A stretch of DNA of 64,000 nucleotides, from contig NZ_CP137891.1 in the NCBI RefSeq assembly GCF_033547075.1, forward strand, positions 1,736,001 through 1,800,000, read 5' to 3'. The DNA is from Flavobacterium ardleyense (GTDB lineage Bacteria > Bacteroidota > Bacteroidia > Flavobacteriales > Flavobacteriaceae). The notes beneath the pieces were generated by a model, which was not told the origin of the DNA, made no database searches, and saw only the letters and a program-made list of their open reading frames with translations. Positions 43,701 to 53,303 of the stretch are shown here, in pieces. The translations under genes and the position numbers were made by a program. Every line of letters begins with the position of its first letter. The first letter of the stretch is position 1.

Positions 43701-44495
43701 ATGACAAAACTTCTAACTTTCATAATTGTAATAGTACTTTTCAGCTCTTGTGGGCAGTATCAAAAAGTTCTAAAGGCAAACGAAATCAGGCCAAAGTATG
43801 ATATGGCCAAAAAAATGTATGAAGAGAAAAAATATTCAAAAGCAATTAGGCTTTTTGAACAGTTAGCTCCTGCATATAGAGGAAAGCCAGAAGCAGCCGA
43901 AATGTATATGATGTATGCTCAGTCATTTTATAAAACAAAGCAATATTTTGCTGCGGGCTATCAATTTGATAATTTTGCTTCTTCATATCCAAGGAATGAA
44001 ATGGCCGCAGAAGCATCTTTTATGGCTGCCAAATCATATTCTAAGTTATCGCCAGTTTACTCATTAGATCAAATTGACACTGAAAAAGCAATTGATAAAT
44101 TTCAAAATTTTATTGATAGATATCCTACTTCAGAATTCATAGAGGAAGCTAATGTGAATGTAAAGTCGTTGCGTGAGAAGGTCGAAAAAAAGGTTTTTGA
44201 AGTCGCAAAAGGCTACCACAAGATTATGGATTACAAAGCTGCTATTGTAGCTCTTGATAATTTCGTTGCAGATTATCCGGGAACGCCATACAAAGAAGAA
44301 GCTTTATTTTACAAATTTGATTCGGCCTATTTATTGGCGATGAATAGTGTGGATTCTAAGAAAGAAGAACGACTTAATTCTGCTAAAGTGGCCTACAAGT
44401 CATTAGTAAAATATAAGGAAGATACAATATATAAGGAAGACGTGGCAAAGATGCTGACAAAAATAGATTCGGAGTTAAAACAATTTTCAAAATAA
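43701..44495 (+). CDS. bamD: Outer-membrane protein assembly factor BamD
   Basis: A lipoprotein of the BAM complex that inserts barrel proteins into the outer membrane. The signal ends LFSSC (Cys 17), followed by TPR repeats: YDMAKKMYEEKKYSKAIRLFEQ, MYAQSFYKTKQYFAAGYQFDNF, KFQNFIDRYPTSEFIEEA, and DNFVADYPGTPYKEEALF. The length of 264 residues is normal. It leads a run of rpoZ, coaBC, a porD-like gene and recN, an order I recall from many Bacteroidetes. Confidence 0.93.
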   Translation: MTKLLTFIIVIVLFSSCGQYQKVLKANEIRPKYDMAKKMYEEKKYSKAIRLFEQLAPAYRGKPEAAEMYMMYAQSFYKTKQYFAAGYQFDNFASSYPRNEMAAEASFMAAKSYSKLSPVYSLDQIDTEKAIDKFQNFIDRYPTSEFIEEANVNVKSLREKVEKKVFEVAKGYHKIMDYKAAIVALDNFVADYPGTPYKEEALFYKFDSAYLLAMNSVDSKKEERLNSAKVAYKSLVKYKEDTIYKEDVAKMLTKIDSELKQFSK

Positions 44496-44503
44496 AAAAA
44501 GTC

Positions 44504-44824
44504 ATGGATTTAAAGAAGACGAATGCACCTGTAAATACAATTACATACAATAAAACTGTAATTGAGGAGCCAACAGGTAATGTATATGAGGCGATAACAA
44601 TTATTGCAAAAAGAGCAAATCAAATTAACTCTGAAATAAAAAAAGAATTAACTGAGAAATTGGAGGAGTTTGCGACTTATAATGATAGTCTTGAAGAAAT
44701 TTTTGAAAATAAAGAACAAATTGAAGTTTCAAAGTTTTACGAAAAGTTGCCTAAACCACACGCTTTAGCAGTACAAGAATGGCTTGAAGGTAGAATCTAC
44801 CACCGCGATTCTACTAATGAATAA
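44504..44824 (+). CDS. rpoZ: RNA polymerase omega subunit, Bacteroidetes type
   Basis: A 106-residue protein with the omega-like core NVYEAITIIAKRANQINSEIKKEL, which corresponds to the segment that clamps the beta' subunit, and a divergent acidic tail. Bacteroidetes omega proteins are longer and poorly conserved, so I rely on this core and on the bamD-rpoZ-coaBC order. It lies 8 bases from bamD and 8 bases from coaBC. Confidence 0.88.
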   Translation: MDLKKTNAPVNTITYNKTVIEEPTGNVYEAITIIAKRANQINSEIKKELTEKLEEFATYNDSLEEIFENKEQIEVSKFYEKLPKPHALAVQEWLEGRIYHRDSTNE

Positions 44825-44832
44825 ATAATACC

Positions 44833-46041
44833 ATGTCAATTTTAAGGGATAAAAATATACTTCTTGGAGTGTCAGCGGGCATTGCTGCCTATAAGACAGC
44901 CAGTTTAGTTAGACTCTTTATTAAAGCAGGTGCTCAGGTACAAGTTGTAATGACACCTGCTAGTAAAGATTTTGTAACACCCTTAACACTTTCTACTCTA
45001 TCCAAAAACCCAGTCTTTTCTAGTTTCTATGATGAACAGGACGAAAATGCGGTTTGGAATAATCACGTAGAATTGGCTTTGTGGGCTGATATTATGATTA
45101 TCGCTCCAGCAACTGCCAATACACTGGCAAAGATGGTATCAGGCGACTGCGATAATTTGCTAATTGCTACATACCTTTCGGCAAAATGTCCTGTTTATAT
45201 CGCACCAGCAATGGACCTCGATATGTATAAACATCCTTCCACCATTCACAGCTTACAATCATTAACTTCCTTTGGCAATCTTATCATTCCTGCTGAATCA
45301 GGTGAACTAGCAAGTGGGCTATCGGGCGAAGGCCGAATGGCTGAGCCTGAGAATATTGTTGACTTTATTACTAAGGATTTGGAAGGACAATCACCGCTTC
45401 TGAATAAAAAGTTTTTAATTACAGCTGGTCCAACATACGAAGCTATTGATCCTGTGCGTTTCATAGGAAATCATTCGTCTGGCAAAATGGGTTTTGAAAT
45501 CGCCGAAGCTGCCGCTAGATTGGGAGCTCAAGTAGTATTGGTTTCAGGTCCTACCAATTGCAAAGCATCCGATACTTTAATTAAAGTTATTCCAGTTGTA
45601 TCGGCAGAGGAAATGTATATGGTCTGTCATCAATACTTTTATGAAGCAGATGTAATGATTGCTTCGGCAGCTGTTGCAGATTATCGACCTAAAAATATTG
45701 CTGACCAGAAGATAAAAAAGCAAGAAGAAACTTTAAATATCGAACTAATTAAAAATAAAGATATTTTGCAATCACTTGGCGCAATTAAGGAAAAGCAATT
45801 CTTGGTTGGATTTGCTCTAGAAACCGAAAATGAAATTGCCAATGCAAAAGCAAAAATCAAGAAAAAAAACCTAGATTTGATTGTTTTAAATTCTCTTCAA
45901 GATGCAGGTGCTGGTTTTGGAGTGGATACCAATAAAGTTACCTTTATAGATAAGGACGGTCAGATTGAGACTTTGCCACTAAAGTCAAAAGAGGCGGTTG
46001 CAAATGATTTGATAGCCAAAATAATAGATACTATATTATGA
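44833..46041 (+). CDS. coaBC: Bifunctional phosphopantothenoylcysteine decarboxylase / phosphopantothenate-cysteine ligase
   Basis: It carries out two consecutive steps of coenzyme A synthesis. The N-terminal flavoprotein domain (about 1-175) has LGVSAGIAAYKTASLVR, the active-site region NNHVELALWADIMIIAPATANT and PAMDLDMY. The C-terminal ligase domain (about 185-400) has ITAGPTYEAIDPVRFIGNHSSGKMG, AAVADYRP and the Lys-rich KKQEETLNIELIKNKDIL. The length of 402 residues is typical. Its stop overlaps the next ATG by four bases. Confidence 0.96.
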   Translation: MSILRDKNILLGVSAGIAAYKTASLVRLFIKAGAQVQVVMTPASKDFVTPLTLSTLSKNPVFSSFYDEQDENAVWNNHVELALWADIMIIAPATANTLAKMVSGDCDNLLIATYLSAKCPVYIAPAMDLDMYKHPSTIHSLQSLTSFGNLIIPAESGELASGLSGEGRMAEPENIVDFITKDLEGQSPLLNKKFLITAGPTYEAIDPVRFIGNHSSGKMGFEIAEAAARLGAQVVLVSGPTNCKASDTLIKVIPVVSAEEMYMVCHQYFYEADVMIASAAVADYRPKNIADQKIKKQEETLNIELIKNKDILQSLGAIKEKQFLVGFALETENEIANAKAKIKKKNLDLIVLNSLQDAGAGFGVDTNKVTFIDKDGQIETLPLKSKEAVANDLIAKIIDTIL

Positions 46042-46925
46042 ATAAATATTTCTTTATAATTTTCTCGTTATTGTTCACTGCCGCACAAGCGCAGCAACTT
46101 AATTGTGTAGTTACTGTCAACTCCGATAAACTTGGAAATGCGGACAATCAAACGTTTAAAACTTTGGAAACTGCGTTGACTGAATTTATGAATAATACAG
46201 ATTGGACAGGTCAAAATATTCTGCAACAAGAGCGAATTAACTGTTCAGTATTTATTAATCTGAGTTCATATTCTTCTGATGCTTTTTCTGGAACTATCCA
46301 AATACAATCGGCAAGACCTATATTTAATTCTACTTATTCTAGTCCAATTTTTAATTACAATGATAAGGATGTGGATTTTAGGTATGTCGCTTTTGAGAAC
46401 TTGACTTTTAATCCTAATTCTTACGATTCTAATTTAGTATCACTATTAGCTTTCTACAGTTACGTAATGATTGGTCTTGATGGCGATAGTTTTAAATTGG
46501 AAGGTGGAAAAGCAAGTCTTGACAAAGCACTTGACGTTGCAATTATCGCTCAACAAGGCGGAAGTAAAGGATGGAGTCAGGCAGATGGAAATCAAAACAG
46601 ATATTTTTTAATTAATGATTTAGTTTCTCCAAGTTATAAGCCATTTAGAGCGGCACTTTATAAATATCATTATGAAGGTTTAGATTTGATGAATCAAGAT
46701 TTGAAAGCTGCCAAAACCGCCGTAAAAGAATCAATTTTCACTCTCGGTCAGCTACATCAGGTTAGACCAAATGCATTTTTAACAAGAGTATTTTTTGATG
46801 CCAAAAGTGATGAAATAATTTCGATATTTTCTGGTGGACCTTCAATTCCAGTGGCCGATTTGATTGAGCAACTAAATAAGGTGTCTCCCTTAAACGCTAG
46901 TAAATGGGGACAGATAAAATTATAA
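46038..46925 (+). CDS. DUF4835 protein, PorD-like (type IX secretion associated)
   Basis: A 295-residue exported protein with signal MNKYFFIIFSLLFTAAQAQ. LNCVVTVNSDKLGN follows, then the family segments FSGTIQIQSARPIFNSTY, FYSYVMIGLDGDSF and KGWSQADGNQNRYFLI. This is the DUF4835 family, which I recall being named PorD in connection with the type IX secretion system; the mechanistic role is not settled. It overlaps the coaBC stop by four bases and lies 32 bases before recN. Confidence 0.85.
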   Translation: MNKYFFIIFSLLFTAAQAQQLNCVVTVNSDKLGNADNQTFKTLETALTEFMNNTDWTGQNILQQERINCSVFINLSSYSSDAFSGTIQIQSARPIFNSTYSSPIFNYNDKDVDFRYVAFENLTFNPNSYDSNLVSLLAFYSYVMIGLDGDSFKLEGGKASLDKALDVAIIAQQGGSKGWSQADGNQNRYFLINDLVSPSYKPFRAALYKYHYEGLDLMNQDLKAAKTAVKESIFTLGQLHQVRPNAFLTRVFFDAKSDEIISIFSGGPSIPVADLIEQLNKVSPLNASKWGQIKL

Positions 46926-46957
46926 TTGAAACTATTTCCAATCAAAAAGTCTAATAG

Positions 46958-48610
46958 ATGATAAGTTCGTTATCGATTGAAAACTTTGCATTGATCGACA
47001 AAATGTCGGTCAATTTTTTTGATGGTTTTTCAACAATGACCGGAGAAACGGGTGCGGGTAAATCTATTTTACTAGGAGCCTTAGGACTTGTCTTGGGCAG
47101 AAGAGCAGATCTTTCTGTTTTAAAAAATAAAGAAAAAAAATGCATTATCGAAGCAGGCTTTAATTTAAAAGGCTATAATCTACAAGATTTCTTTACTTAT
47201 AATGATTTGGATTACGAGGAAAGCACAACAATACGTCGAGAAATTTTACCTTCAGGAAAGTCTCGTGCATTTGTAAATGATTGTCTTATTAATTTAAATG
47301 AACTGCAGCAGCTTGGATCGTTTCTCGTTGATATTCATTCGCAGAACGAAACTAGGGAACTTTCAGAAGAGGATTTTCAATTTAGAATTATTGATGCGAT
47401 TGCAGATAATAATTTAAAATTGCAATCATTTTCAAAAAATCTAAAAGTCTACAAAACAGCTAAAAAGAAGCATCTCGAATTAAGAGACTCTTTGGCTGCA
47501 GCCTTAAAGGAACAAGATTATAACACCTTTTTATTTGACGAACTTTATTCTGCTCAATTAAAATCAGGACAGCAAGAAACTTTGGAAATTGACCTTGAAA
47601 AATTAAGCAATGTCGAATTTATCAGCGAAGTTCTTAAAAAAGCGGAAAATTTATTTGGAGATGAGCACGTTGGAATTTTAAATAATTTAAAAGATATCCG
47701 AGGTTCTTTTCAGAAAATTTCAGGTTTTGGCTCTGATTACAAACAAATCTTCGACAGAATCGACAGCAGTTTGATTGAATTAGATGATGTTTTTACTGAA
47801 ATAGAGCAGCTTCAAGAGGGTTTATCTTCTGATCCGGAAGAACTTGAAAGTACAAATCAAAAATTACAAGTAATTTATAATTTACAGAAGAAACATCAAG
47901 TTTCTACCGTAGATGAATTGTTGGTAATTCAGGAAGAATTGGACCAAAAAGTAGTTTCTGTTTCAGATCTAGAAACTACGATCGCTAAGTTAGATATTGA
48001 AATTAGTGCTAGCGAGAAAGAGTTGGACGAATTAGCTCAACAAATTCACATCGCAAGAATTGACGCTCTTCCAAAGCTAACCGATAAGCTTAAATCAATA
48101 TTAGAATTATTAGGAATGCCTCATGTGCGTTTCAATATTGAGCTATTTCCACTTGACAAGTATGTAAGTAATGGAAAAGAAGAATTAAAATTTTTATTTT
48201 CTGCCAATAAAGGAACTGATTTTGGCTTGCTGCGTAAGGTGGCGTCTGGGGGAGAATTATCTAGGATTATGTTGGCTGTTAAAGCCATTTTGGCACAATA
48301 TTCCAATTTGCCAACTATTATTTTTGATGAGATTGATACGGGTGTCTCTGGTGAAATTGCCAATAAGATGGGATTAATTATGCAAGAAATGAGCTTGCAT
48401 ATGCAAGTTCTCTCTATTACCCACTTGCCGCAAATAGCGGCCAAAGGAAAGCATCATTACAAAGTATATAAGGAAACTGAAAATGATAGTACAAGTTCAA
48501 ATTTGATTTTGCTGTCAAAAGAGCAGCGAATTGCCGAGATTGCGACTATGCTTTCTGGAGCAGATATCACAGCGTCGGCTTTAAAGCATGCAAAAGAATT
48601 GTTGAATTAG
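46958..48610 (+). CDS. recN: DNA repair protein RecN
   Basis: An SMC-like ATPase for double-strand break repair. The head motifs are split by a coiled coil: Walker A MTGETGAGKSILLGALGLVLG (about residues 27-47), a Q-loop with DIHSQNETREL, then coiled coil (about 150-360), the signature KVASGGELSRIMLAVKAI, and Walker B TIIFDEIDTGVSGE, followed by SITHLPQIAAKGKHHY. The length of 550 residues is standard for RecN. It closes the bamD-coaBC gene run. Confidence 0.97.
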   Translation: MISSLSIENFALIDKMSVNFFDGFSTMTGETGAGKSILLGALGLVLGRRADLSVLKNKEKKCIIEAGFNLKGYNLQDFFTYNDLDYEESTTIRREILPSGKSRAFVNDCLINLNELQQLGSFLVDIHSQNETRELSEEDFQFRIIDAIADNNLKLQSFSKNLKVYKTAKKKHLELRDSLAAALKEQDYNTFLFDELYSAQLKSGQQETLEIDLEKLSNVEFISEVLKKAENLFGDEHVGILNNLKDIRGSFQKISGFGSDYKQIFDRIDSSLIELDDVFTEIEQLQEGLSSDPEELESTNQKLQVIYNLQKKHQVSTVDELLVIQEELDQKVVSVSDLETTIAKLDIEISASEKELDELAQQIHIARIDALPKLTDKLKSILELLGMPHVRFNIELFPLDKYVSNGKEELKFLFSANKGTDFGLLRKVASGGELSRIMLAVKAILAQYSNLPTIIFDEIDTGVSGEIANKMGLIMQEMSLHMQVLSITHLPQIAAKGKHHYKVYKETENDSTSSNLILLSKEQRIAEIATMLSGADITASALKHAKELLN

Positions 48611-48712
48611 ATTATTATTTTATATTTTTAAACTTTGCTAAAAAGTCACCTAATAGTACTGGTGTTTAGCGAATTTTTATTTTTTGAATTGAACGAATTA
48701 ATATAGTATATT

Positions 48713-49903
48713 ATGATTATTGAACCAAGAATGAGAGGTTTTATTTGCACTACATCGCATCCAGAAGGTTGCGCGCAAAATGTAATAAACCAGATAGAGT
48801 ATGTAAAATCTAAAGGTACTATTGAAGGAGCTAAAAAAGTATTGGTAATTGGTGCCTCTACAGGTTTTGGATTATCTTCAAGAATTACTAGTGCTTTTGG
48901 TTCAAATGCTGCAACTATTGGGGTTTTCTTCGAGAAGCCACCAGTAGAAGGAAAGCCTGCTTCTCCAGGTTGGTATAATTCTGCAGCTTTTGAAAATGAG
49001 GCGCACAAAGCAGGTTTATATGCCAAGAGTATTAATGGAGATGCATTTTCTGACGATATTAAAAAACAAACTATGAATCTGATTAAAGCTGATTTAGGTC
49101 AGGTTGATCTTATTATATATAGTTTGGCATCGCCAGTTCGCTTGCATCCAAAAACGGGAATTTTGCATCGTTCAGTTTTAAAGCCAATCGGGGAAAAATT
49201 TTCTAATAAAACCGTAGATTTTCATACCGGAAAAGTTAGCGAAGTAAGCATTGAACCTTGTAGTGAAGAAGATATTGAGAACACTATTGCAGTAATGGGG
49301 GGAGAAGATTGGGCAATGTGGATTGATGCTCTAAAAGAGGCAGGTTTACTTGCTCCTGAAGTTAAAACTGTGGCTTATTCGTATATCGGACCTTCTGTAA
49401 CAGAAGCGGTGTATAGAAAAGGGACAATTGGTAGAGCGAAAGATCACCTTGAAGCTACCGCTTTTACCATTTCGGATTCTCTAAAGTCAATTAATGGTCA
49501 AGCCTTTGTCTCTGTAAATAAAGCATTGGTAACTCAAGCAAGTTCTGCAATTCCGGTTATTCCACTATACATTTCGTTGTTGTACAAAACAATGAAGGAA
49601 AATGGCACGCACGAAGGTACAATTGAGCAAATGGTTCGCCTATTTTCAGAAAAGCTATACAATGGCTCTAAAGTTCCGGTGGATGAGAAAGGTCTAATTC
49701 GCATTGATGATTTAGAAATGAGCGAAGATGTTCAGGCCAAAGTTGCCGAACTGTGGAAGATGGCAGAAACTGATAATCTTGAAAAAATAGGAGATCTTAA
49801 AGGATACAGAAAAGATTTTTACAACCTTTTTGGTTTTGATTTTGAAGGTGTTGACTATTCAAAAGATAGCAATGAAATGCTTCAAATCCCTAGCATTAAA
49901 TAA
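48713..49903 (+). CDS. fabV: Enoyl-ACP (trans-2-enoyl-CoA) reductase FabV
   Basis: This NADH-dependent reductase catalyses the last step of each fatty-acid elongation cycle and is known for insensitivity to triclosan. The signatures are MIIEPRMRGFICTTSHPEGC at the start, VLVIGASTGFGLSSRI for the nucleotide loop, FFEKPPVEGKPASPGWYN, and the FabV active site Tyr-x8-Lys in VYRKGTIGRAK. The length of 396 residues is that of FabV. It is a single gene. A FabI-type gene is not in the window, so it may be the sole enoyl reductase here, but that cannot be told. Confidence 0.96.
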   Translation: MIIEPRMRGFICTTSHPEGCAQNVINQIEYVKSKGTIEGAKKVLVIGASTGFGLSSRITSAFGSNAATIGVFFEKPPVEGKPASPGWYNSAAFENEAHKAGLYAKSINGDAFSDDIKKQTMNLIKADLGQVDLIIYSLASPVRLHPKTGILHRSVLKPIGEKFSNKTVDFHTGKVSEVSIEPCSEEDIENTIAVMGGEDWAMWIDALKEAGLLAPEVKTVAYSYIGPSVTEAVYRKGTIGRAKDHLEATAFTISDSLKSINGQAFVSVNKALVTQASSAIPVIPLYISLLYKTMKENGTHEGTIEQMVRLFSEKLYNGSKVPVDEKGLIRIDDLEMSEDVQAKVAELWKMAETDNLEKIGDLKGYRKDFYNLFGFDFEGVDYSKDSNEMLQIPSIK

Positions 49904-50015
49904 ATTTGAAATCACCGTATTTCTAGATTGGAATATTTCGATACAAAATGGTTTATGTGAAAACATAGGCCATTTTTTTTGCAATATTGTTAAGAATTTC
50001 TTGTTAAATAAAAAG

Positions 50016-50023
50016 TAGCTTTG
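50016..50023 (+). promoter_or_regulatory. -7 element that decides the glycosyltransferase start
   Basis: TAGCTTTG predicts transcription from about 50030, which excludes an in-frame ATG at 50028 and supports the ATG at 50049. Confidence 0.4.
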
Positions 50024-50048
50024 CAATATGTTTTTAGATTCTAATACA

Positions 50049-51053
50049 ATGAACAACCTGAAATATTCTATAATTATTCCTGTTTTTAATAGGCCAGACG
50101 AAGTAGATGAATTACTTCAAAGTCTTGTACAAAGTACGTTTGAAACTGCATTTGAAGTTATAATTGTAGAAGATGGCTCTACTTTAACTTGCGAATCAGT
50201 TGTGGACAAATTTAAAATTTGGCTGGATATTTCGTATTATTTTAAGGCAAATTCAGGTCCAGGTGCTTCTAGAAATTACGGAATGGAAAGGGCAAAGGGT
50301 AATTATTTTATCATTTTTGATTCAGATTGTATTATTCCGAAACAGTACTTAGCAGAAGTTGATGCCGAACTTAGAGGAAATTTTTGTCATTGTTTTGGTG
50401 GGCCCGACAGAGCTTTGGAATCTTTTTCTGATGTTCAGAAAGCAATAAATTTTGCAATGACTTCATTCCTTACAACAGGAGGAATTCGTGGCGGCTCTGA
50501 GAAACTTAATAAATTCCAACCTAGAAGTTTCAATATGGGATTGTCAAAAGAAGCTTTCGAAATAAGTAAAGGATTCGGAAGAATTCACCCTGGCGAAGAT
50601 CCAGATCTAACGATGCGGTTGTGGAATTTAGGGATGGACACAAGATTGTTTCCAAATGCTTATGTGTATCATAAACGTAGAATTGATTGGTCAAAATTTT
50701 CAATGCAGGTTTCAAAATTTGGGATGGTCAGGCCGATCTTAAACTCGTGGTTTCCAAAATATAATAAACTTACTTATTTCTTCCCGACAGTTTTTATTTT
50801 AGGTTTGTACTTATCATTGTTGCTAGTATTGTTTGGAATAAATTGGGTAATATATCTATATCTTTTTTATTTCCTGCTGATTTTACTTTTCGCGACAGCG
50901 CAGACCAAGAGTATAAAAATTGGAATGTATTCGGTATTAGCAGTATTTAAGCAAATGCACGGATACGGTTTAGGATTTTTGAGATCCTATTGGAATATTA
51001 TAATATTAAAGAAAAATCCCGAGACGACTTTTCCGAAACTGTTTTTTAACTAA
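50049..51053 (+). CDS. Family 2 glycosyltransferase
   Basis: A 334-residue inverting GT-A glycosyltransferase. The N-terminal catalytic domain has YSIIIPVFNRPDEVDELLQSL, VIIVEDGS for nucleotide binding, ANSGPGASRNYGME, and the metal-binding IIFDSDC. RIHPGEDPDLTMRLW supplies the acceptor-side ED motif. Two or three C-terminal hydrophobic helices (about 235-285) anchor it in the membrane. The donor sugar and acceptor cannot be predicted. coaE follows 8 bases later on the same transcript. Confidence 0.92.
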   Translation: MNNLKYSIIIPVFNRPDEVDELLQSLVQSTFETAFEVIIVEDGSTLTCESVVDKFKIWLDISYYFKANSGPGASRNYGMERAKGNYFIIFDSDCIIPKQYLAEVDAELRGNFCHCFGGPDRALESFSDVQKAINFAMTSFLTTGGIRGGSEKLNKFQPRSFNMGLSKEAFEISKGFGRIHPGEDPDLTMRLWNLGMDTRLFPNAYVYHKRRIDWSKFSMQVSKFGMVRPILNSWFPKYNKLTYFFPTVFILGLYLSLLLVLFGINWVIYLYLFYFLLILLFATAQTKSIKIGMYSVLAVFKQMHGYGLGFLRSYWNIIILKKNPETTFPKLFFN

Positions 51054-51061
51054 ATAATAAT

Positions 51062-51649
51062 ATGACAAAGATAATTGGACTTACAGGCGGGATTGGTAGT
51101 GGTAAAAGTACAGTGGCTCGCTATCTGGAATCGAAAGGAATATCAATCTATATTGCTGATGATGAAGCTCGAAAACTAACAGATACCACCGATGTTGTAA
51201 GCGCAATTGAAAAAGTATTTGGTGCCGATGTAATTGAGAATGGATTGGTTAATCGCAAATTGTTATCACAAATAGTATTCAATAATGCAAAAAATTTAGA
51301 AAAATTAAATTCCATAATTCATCCAGTTGTACGAAATCATTTTGTTGAGTGGCTCAAAAACCATTCCGACGAAGAATTTATTATTAAGGAGGTTGCCATT
51401 CTTTTTGAAAGTGGATCTTACAAAGATTGCGATAAAATTATTACCGTAGAAGTGCCTGAAGAGATTAGAATACAACGAGTTATCAAAAGGGATGCATCAT
51501 CGGAAGATGACGTAAGAGCGAGGATGCGCAATCAGTGGACAGATAAGATGAGGGCAGAAAAAAGTGATTTTGTAGTTGTTAATATTGATAGAGACGCAAT
51601 GAAACTACAAGTAGATCAAATTCTTAAAAATCTAAAGAAATTGCAATAA
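51062..51649 (+). CDS. coaE: Dephospho-CoA kinase
   Basis: The final enzyme of coenzyme A synthesis, phosphorylating dephospho-CoA. The P loop IGLTGGIGSGKSTVARYLE is at residues 4-22. YIADDEARKLT holds the catalytic Asp region, IIHPVVRNHF and EVAILFESGSYKDCD follow, and RDASSEDDVRARMRNQW is the lid motif. The length of 195 residues is normal. coaBC, the other CoA gene of the window, is 5 kb upstream in a different transcript. Confidence 0.97.
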   Translation: MTKIIGLTGGIGSGKSTVARYLESKGISIYIADDEARKLTDTTDVVSAIEKVFGADVIENGLVNRKLLSQIVFNNAKNLEKLNSIIHPVVRNHFVEWLKNHSDEEFIIKEVAILFESGSYKDCDKIITVEVPEEIRIQRVIKRDASSEDDVRARMRNQWTDKMRAEKSDFVVVNIDRDAMKLQVDQILKNLKKLQ

Positions 51650-51717
51650 TGTACTTTTTAGTTAATCTTTGGTTAATGTAAATGCAGACCAATTGTTAAA
51701 AAGCTAATTTTGTGGAG

Positions 51718-53301
51718 ATGAATAGGTTATTTTTTCGCTTGCTGGTACTTTTGATGAGTTTATCTTTGATAGGAATCATACTTGTACAAGTTTATTGGTT
51801 TAATTCTTCCTTTAAGAATAATGAGGAACAATTTGGATTTCACGTACGACAAGTGATTGGAAATGTTGCAGAAAAAATCCAAAAACAAGAAGCTTACAGT
51901 TTTTTAAATAAGTACGAAAAGTTAAAAGATAGCATCGGCAAAGATCCTCAGAAAAGTGATTTGTTGGAATTTTATTATGTGCAAAAAAATAATGTTACCA
52001 ATGAAACAATTATTTATTCGAATAGTATAATTTCAGAGGATTACAACATTTCATCTTCGTTCTTTGATAAAAAGCTTGATAGTGTAAAAAGTAGAAATTT
52101 TTCTTCAAAGCGCATTACAGAAGTTTATAATAACAATCAGATTGACAATAGTGACATTAGTGCAAATTTAAAGCCGGACACTAAAATTGAAAAAATTGGA
52201 AGTGTTGATATTTTACAGAACGCGCAGTTCGAGATATCTTTTAGAGATGTTGCCTCTGCGATGCCTATTCAAGATCGTATAAGCAAAGAGAGATTGCAGC
52301 GATTACTCGAAAATGAGCTGGATGAATATGGAGTTCACACTTCTTTTGAATATGGAATTTACTACAATGGTCTTGCTACAAAAATAAGATCTGATAAATT
52401 TCGCAATTCTGGAAACTCTACTTATTCAACTCCAATTTTTACTGACAATGAAGGAAAAAGTGGGTATAGTCTGTATTTAAGTTTTCCTCAGAAAAAGAGA
52501 TTTCTATTTTCTGATTTAATTGGAATAACAATTTTATCGATAATATTTACTTTGATAATAATTATCGCCTACAGCAGTGCTTTAAATCAGTTAATTAAGC
52601 AACGTCAGATTTCTGAAATCAAAACAGACTTTATAAATAATATGACGCATGAGTTTAAAACTCCAATTGCGACAATAAATTTAGCCCTTGATGCAATCAA
52701 GAATCCAAAGGTAAAAGATGATCCCGAAAAGAGGGAGCGCTATCTGCAAATGATTCGCGACGAAAATAAGAGAATGCATGCACAAGTTGAAAATGTATTG
52801 CGTATCTCAAAATTAGAGCGCAAAGAATTGGAAATTGCGAAAGAGTCAAGCGATATTCATGATATGATTGAAGATGCAATTGAACATGTTAATCTAATAA
52901 TTGAGGATAGAGGAGGTGAAATCATAACGCATCTCGATGCAAGCAGACGTACGGTATTGCTTAATGACATGCATTTTACCAACGTATTGGTAAATGTGTT
53001 AGATAATGCAATAAAATATACGCCCGATACACCACTAATAGAAGTTTATACCGAAAATGTCAAAGACTTTGTAATTATAAAAGTCAAGGATAATGGTCAA
53101 GGAATGTCAAAAATTGCACAGAAGAGAATTTTTGAAAAGTTTTATAGAGAGCATACAGGCGATTTGCATAATGTCAAGGGACACGGTCTTGGCCTAGCAT
53201 ACGTCAAAAAAATAGTTGAAGATCATAATGGTCAAATATTCGTTGAAAGCGAAAAAGGAAAAGGCAGCACATTTATAATAAAATTACCCCTAATAAATTA
53301 A
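51718..53301 (+). CDS. Sensor histidine kinase
   Basis: A 527-residue inner-membrane kinase paired with the regulator encoded next (2-base gap). The ATG at 51718 is preferred to a GTG two codons earlier. Helix 1 is at about 4-26; a periplasmic sensor of about 230 residues follows, with no recognisable domain, then helix 2 (about 265-290). The HisKA domain has the phosphoacceptor His311 in MTHEFKTPIATIN, and the ATPase domain has NVLDNAIKYTP (N box), VKDNGQGM (G1) and GHGLGLAYVKKI (G2). The layout matches RprX-type kinases of Bacteroidetes. The stimulus is unknown. Confidence 0.95.
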   Translation: MNRLFFRLLVLLMSLSLIGIILVQVYWFNSSFKNNEEQFGFHVRQVIGNVAEKIQKQEAYSFLNKYEKLKDSIGKDPQKSDLLEFYYVQKNNVTNETIIYSNSIISEDYNISSSFFDKKLDSVKSRNFSSKRITEVYNNNQIDNSDISANLKPDTKIEKIGSVDILQNAQFEISFRDVASAMPIQDRISKERLQRLLENELDEYGVHTSFEYGIYYNGLATKIRSDKFRNSGNSTYSTPIFTDNEGKSGYSLYLSFPQKKRFLFSDLIGITILSIIFTLIIIIAYSSALNQLIKQRQISEIKTDFINNMTHEFKTPIATINLALDAIKNPKVKDDPEKRERYLQMIRDENKRMHAQVENVLRISKLERKELEIAKESSDIHDMIEDAIEHVNLIIEDRGGEIITHLDASRRTVLLNDMHFTNVLVNVLDNAIKYTPDTPLIEVYTENVKDFVIIKVKDNGQGMSKIAQKRIFEKFYREHTGDLHNVKGHGLGLAYVKKIVEDHNGQIFVESEKGKGSTFIIKLPLIN

Positions 53302-53303
53302 TT

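Noticed and set aside
48646-49026. 126-codon minus-strand frame
   Set aside because: It is antisense to the start of fabV, whose motifs are unmistakable.
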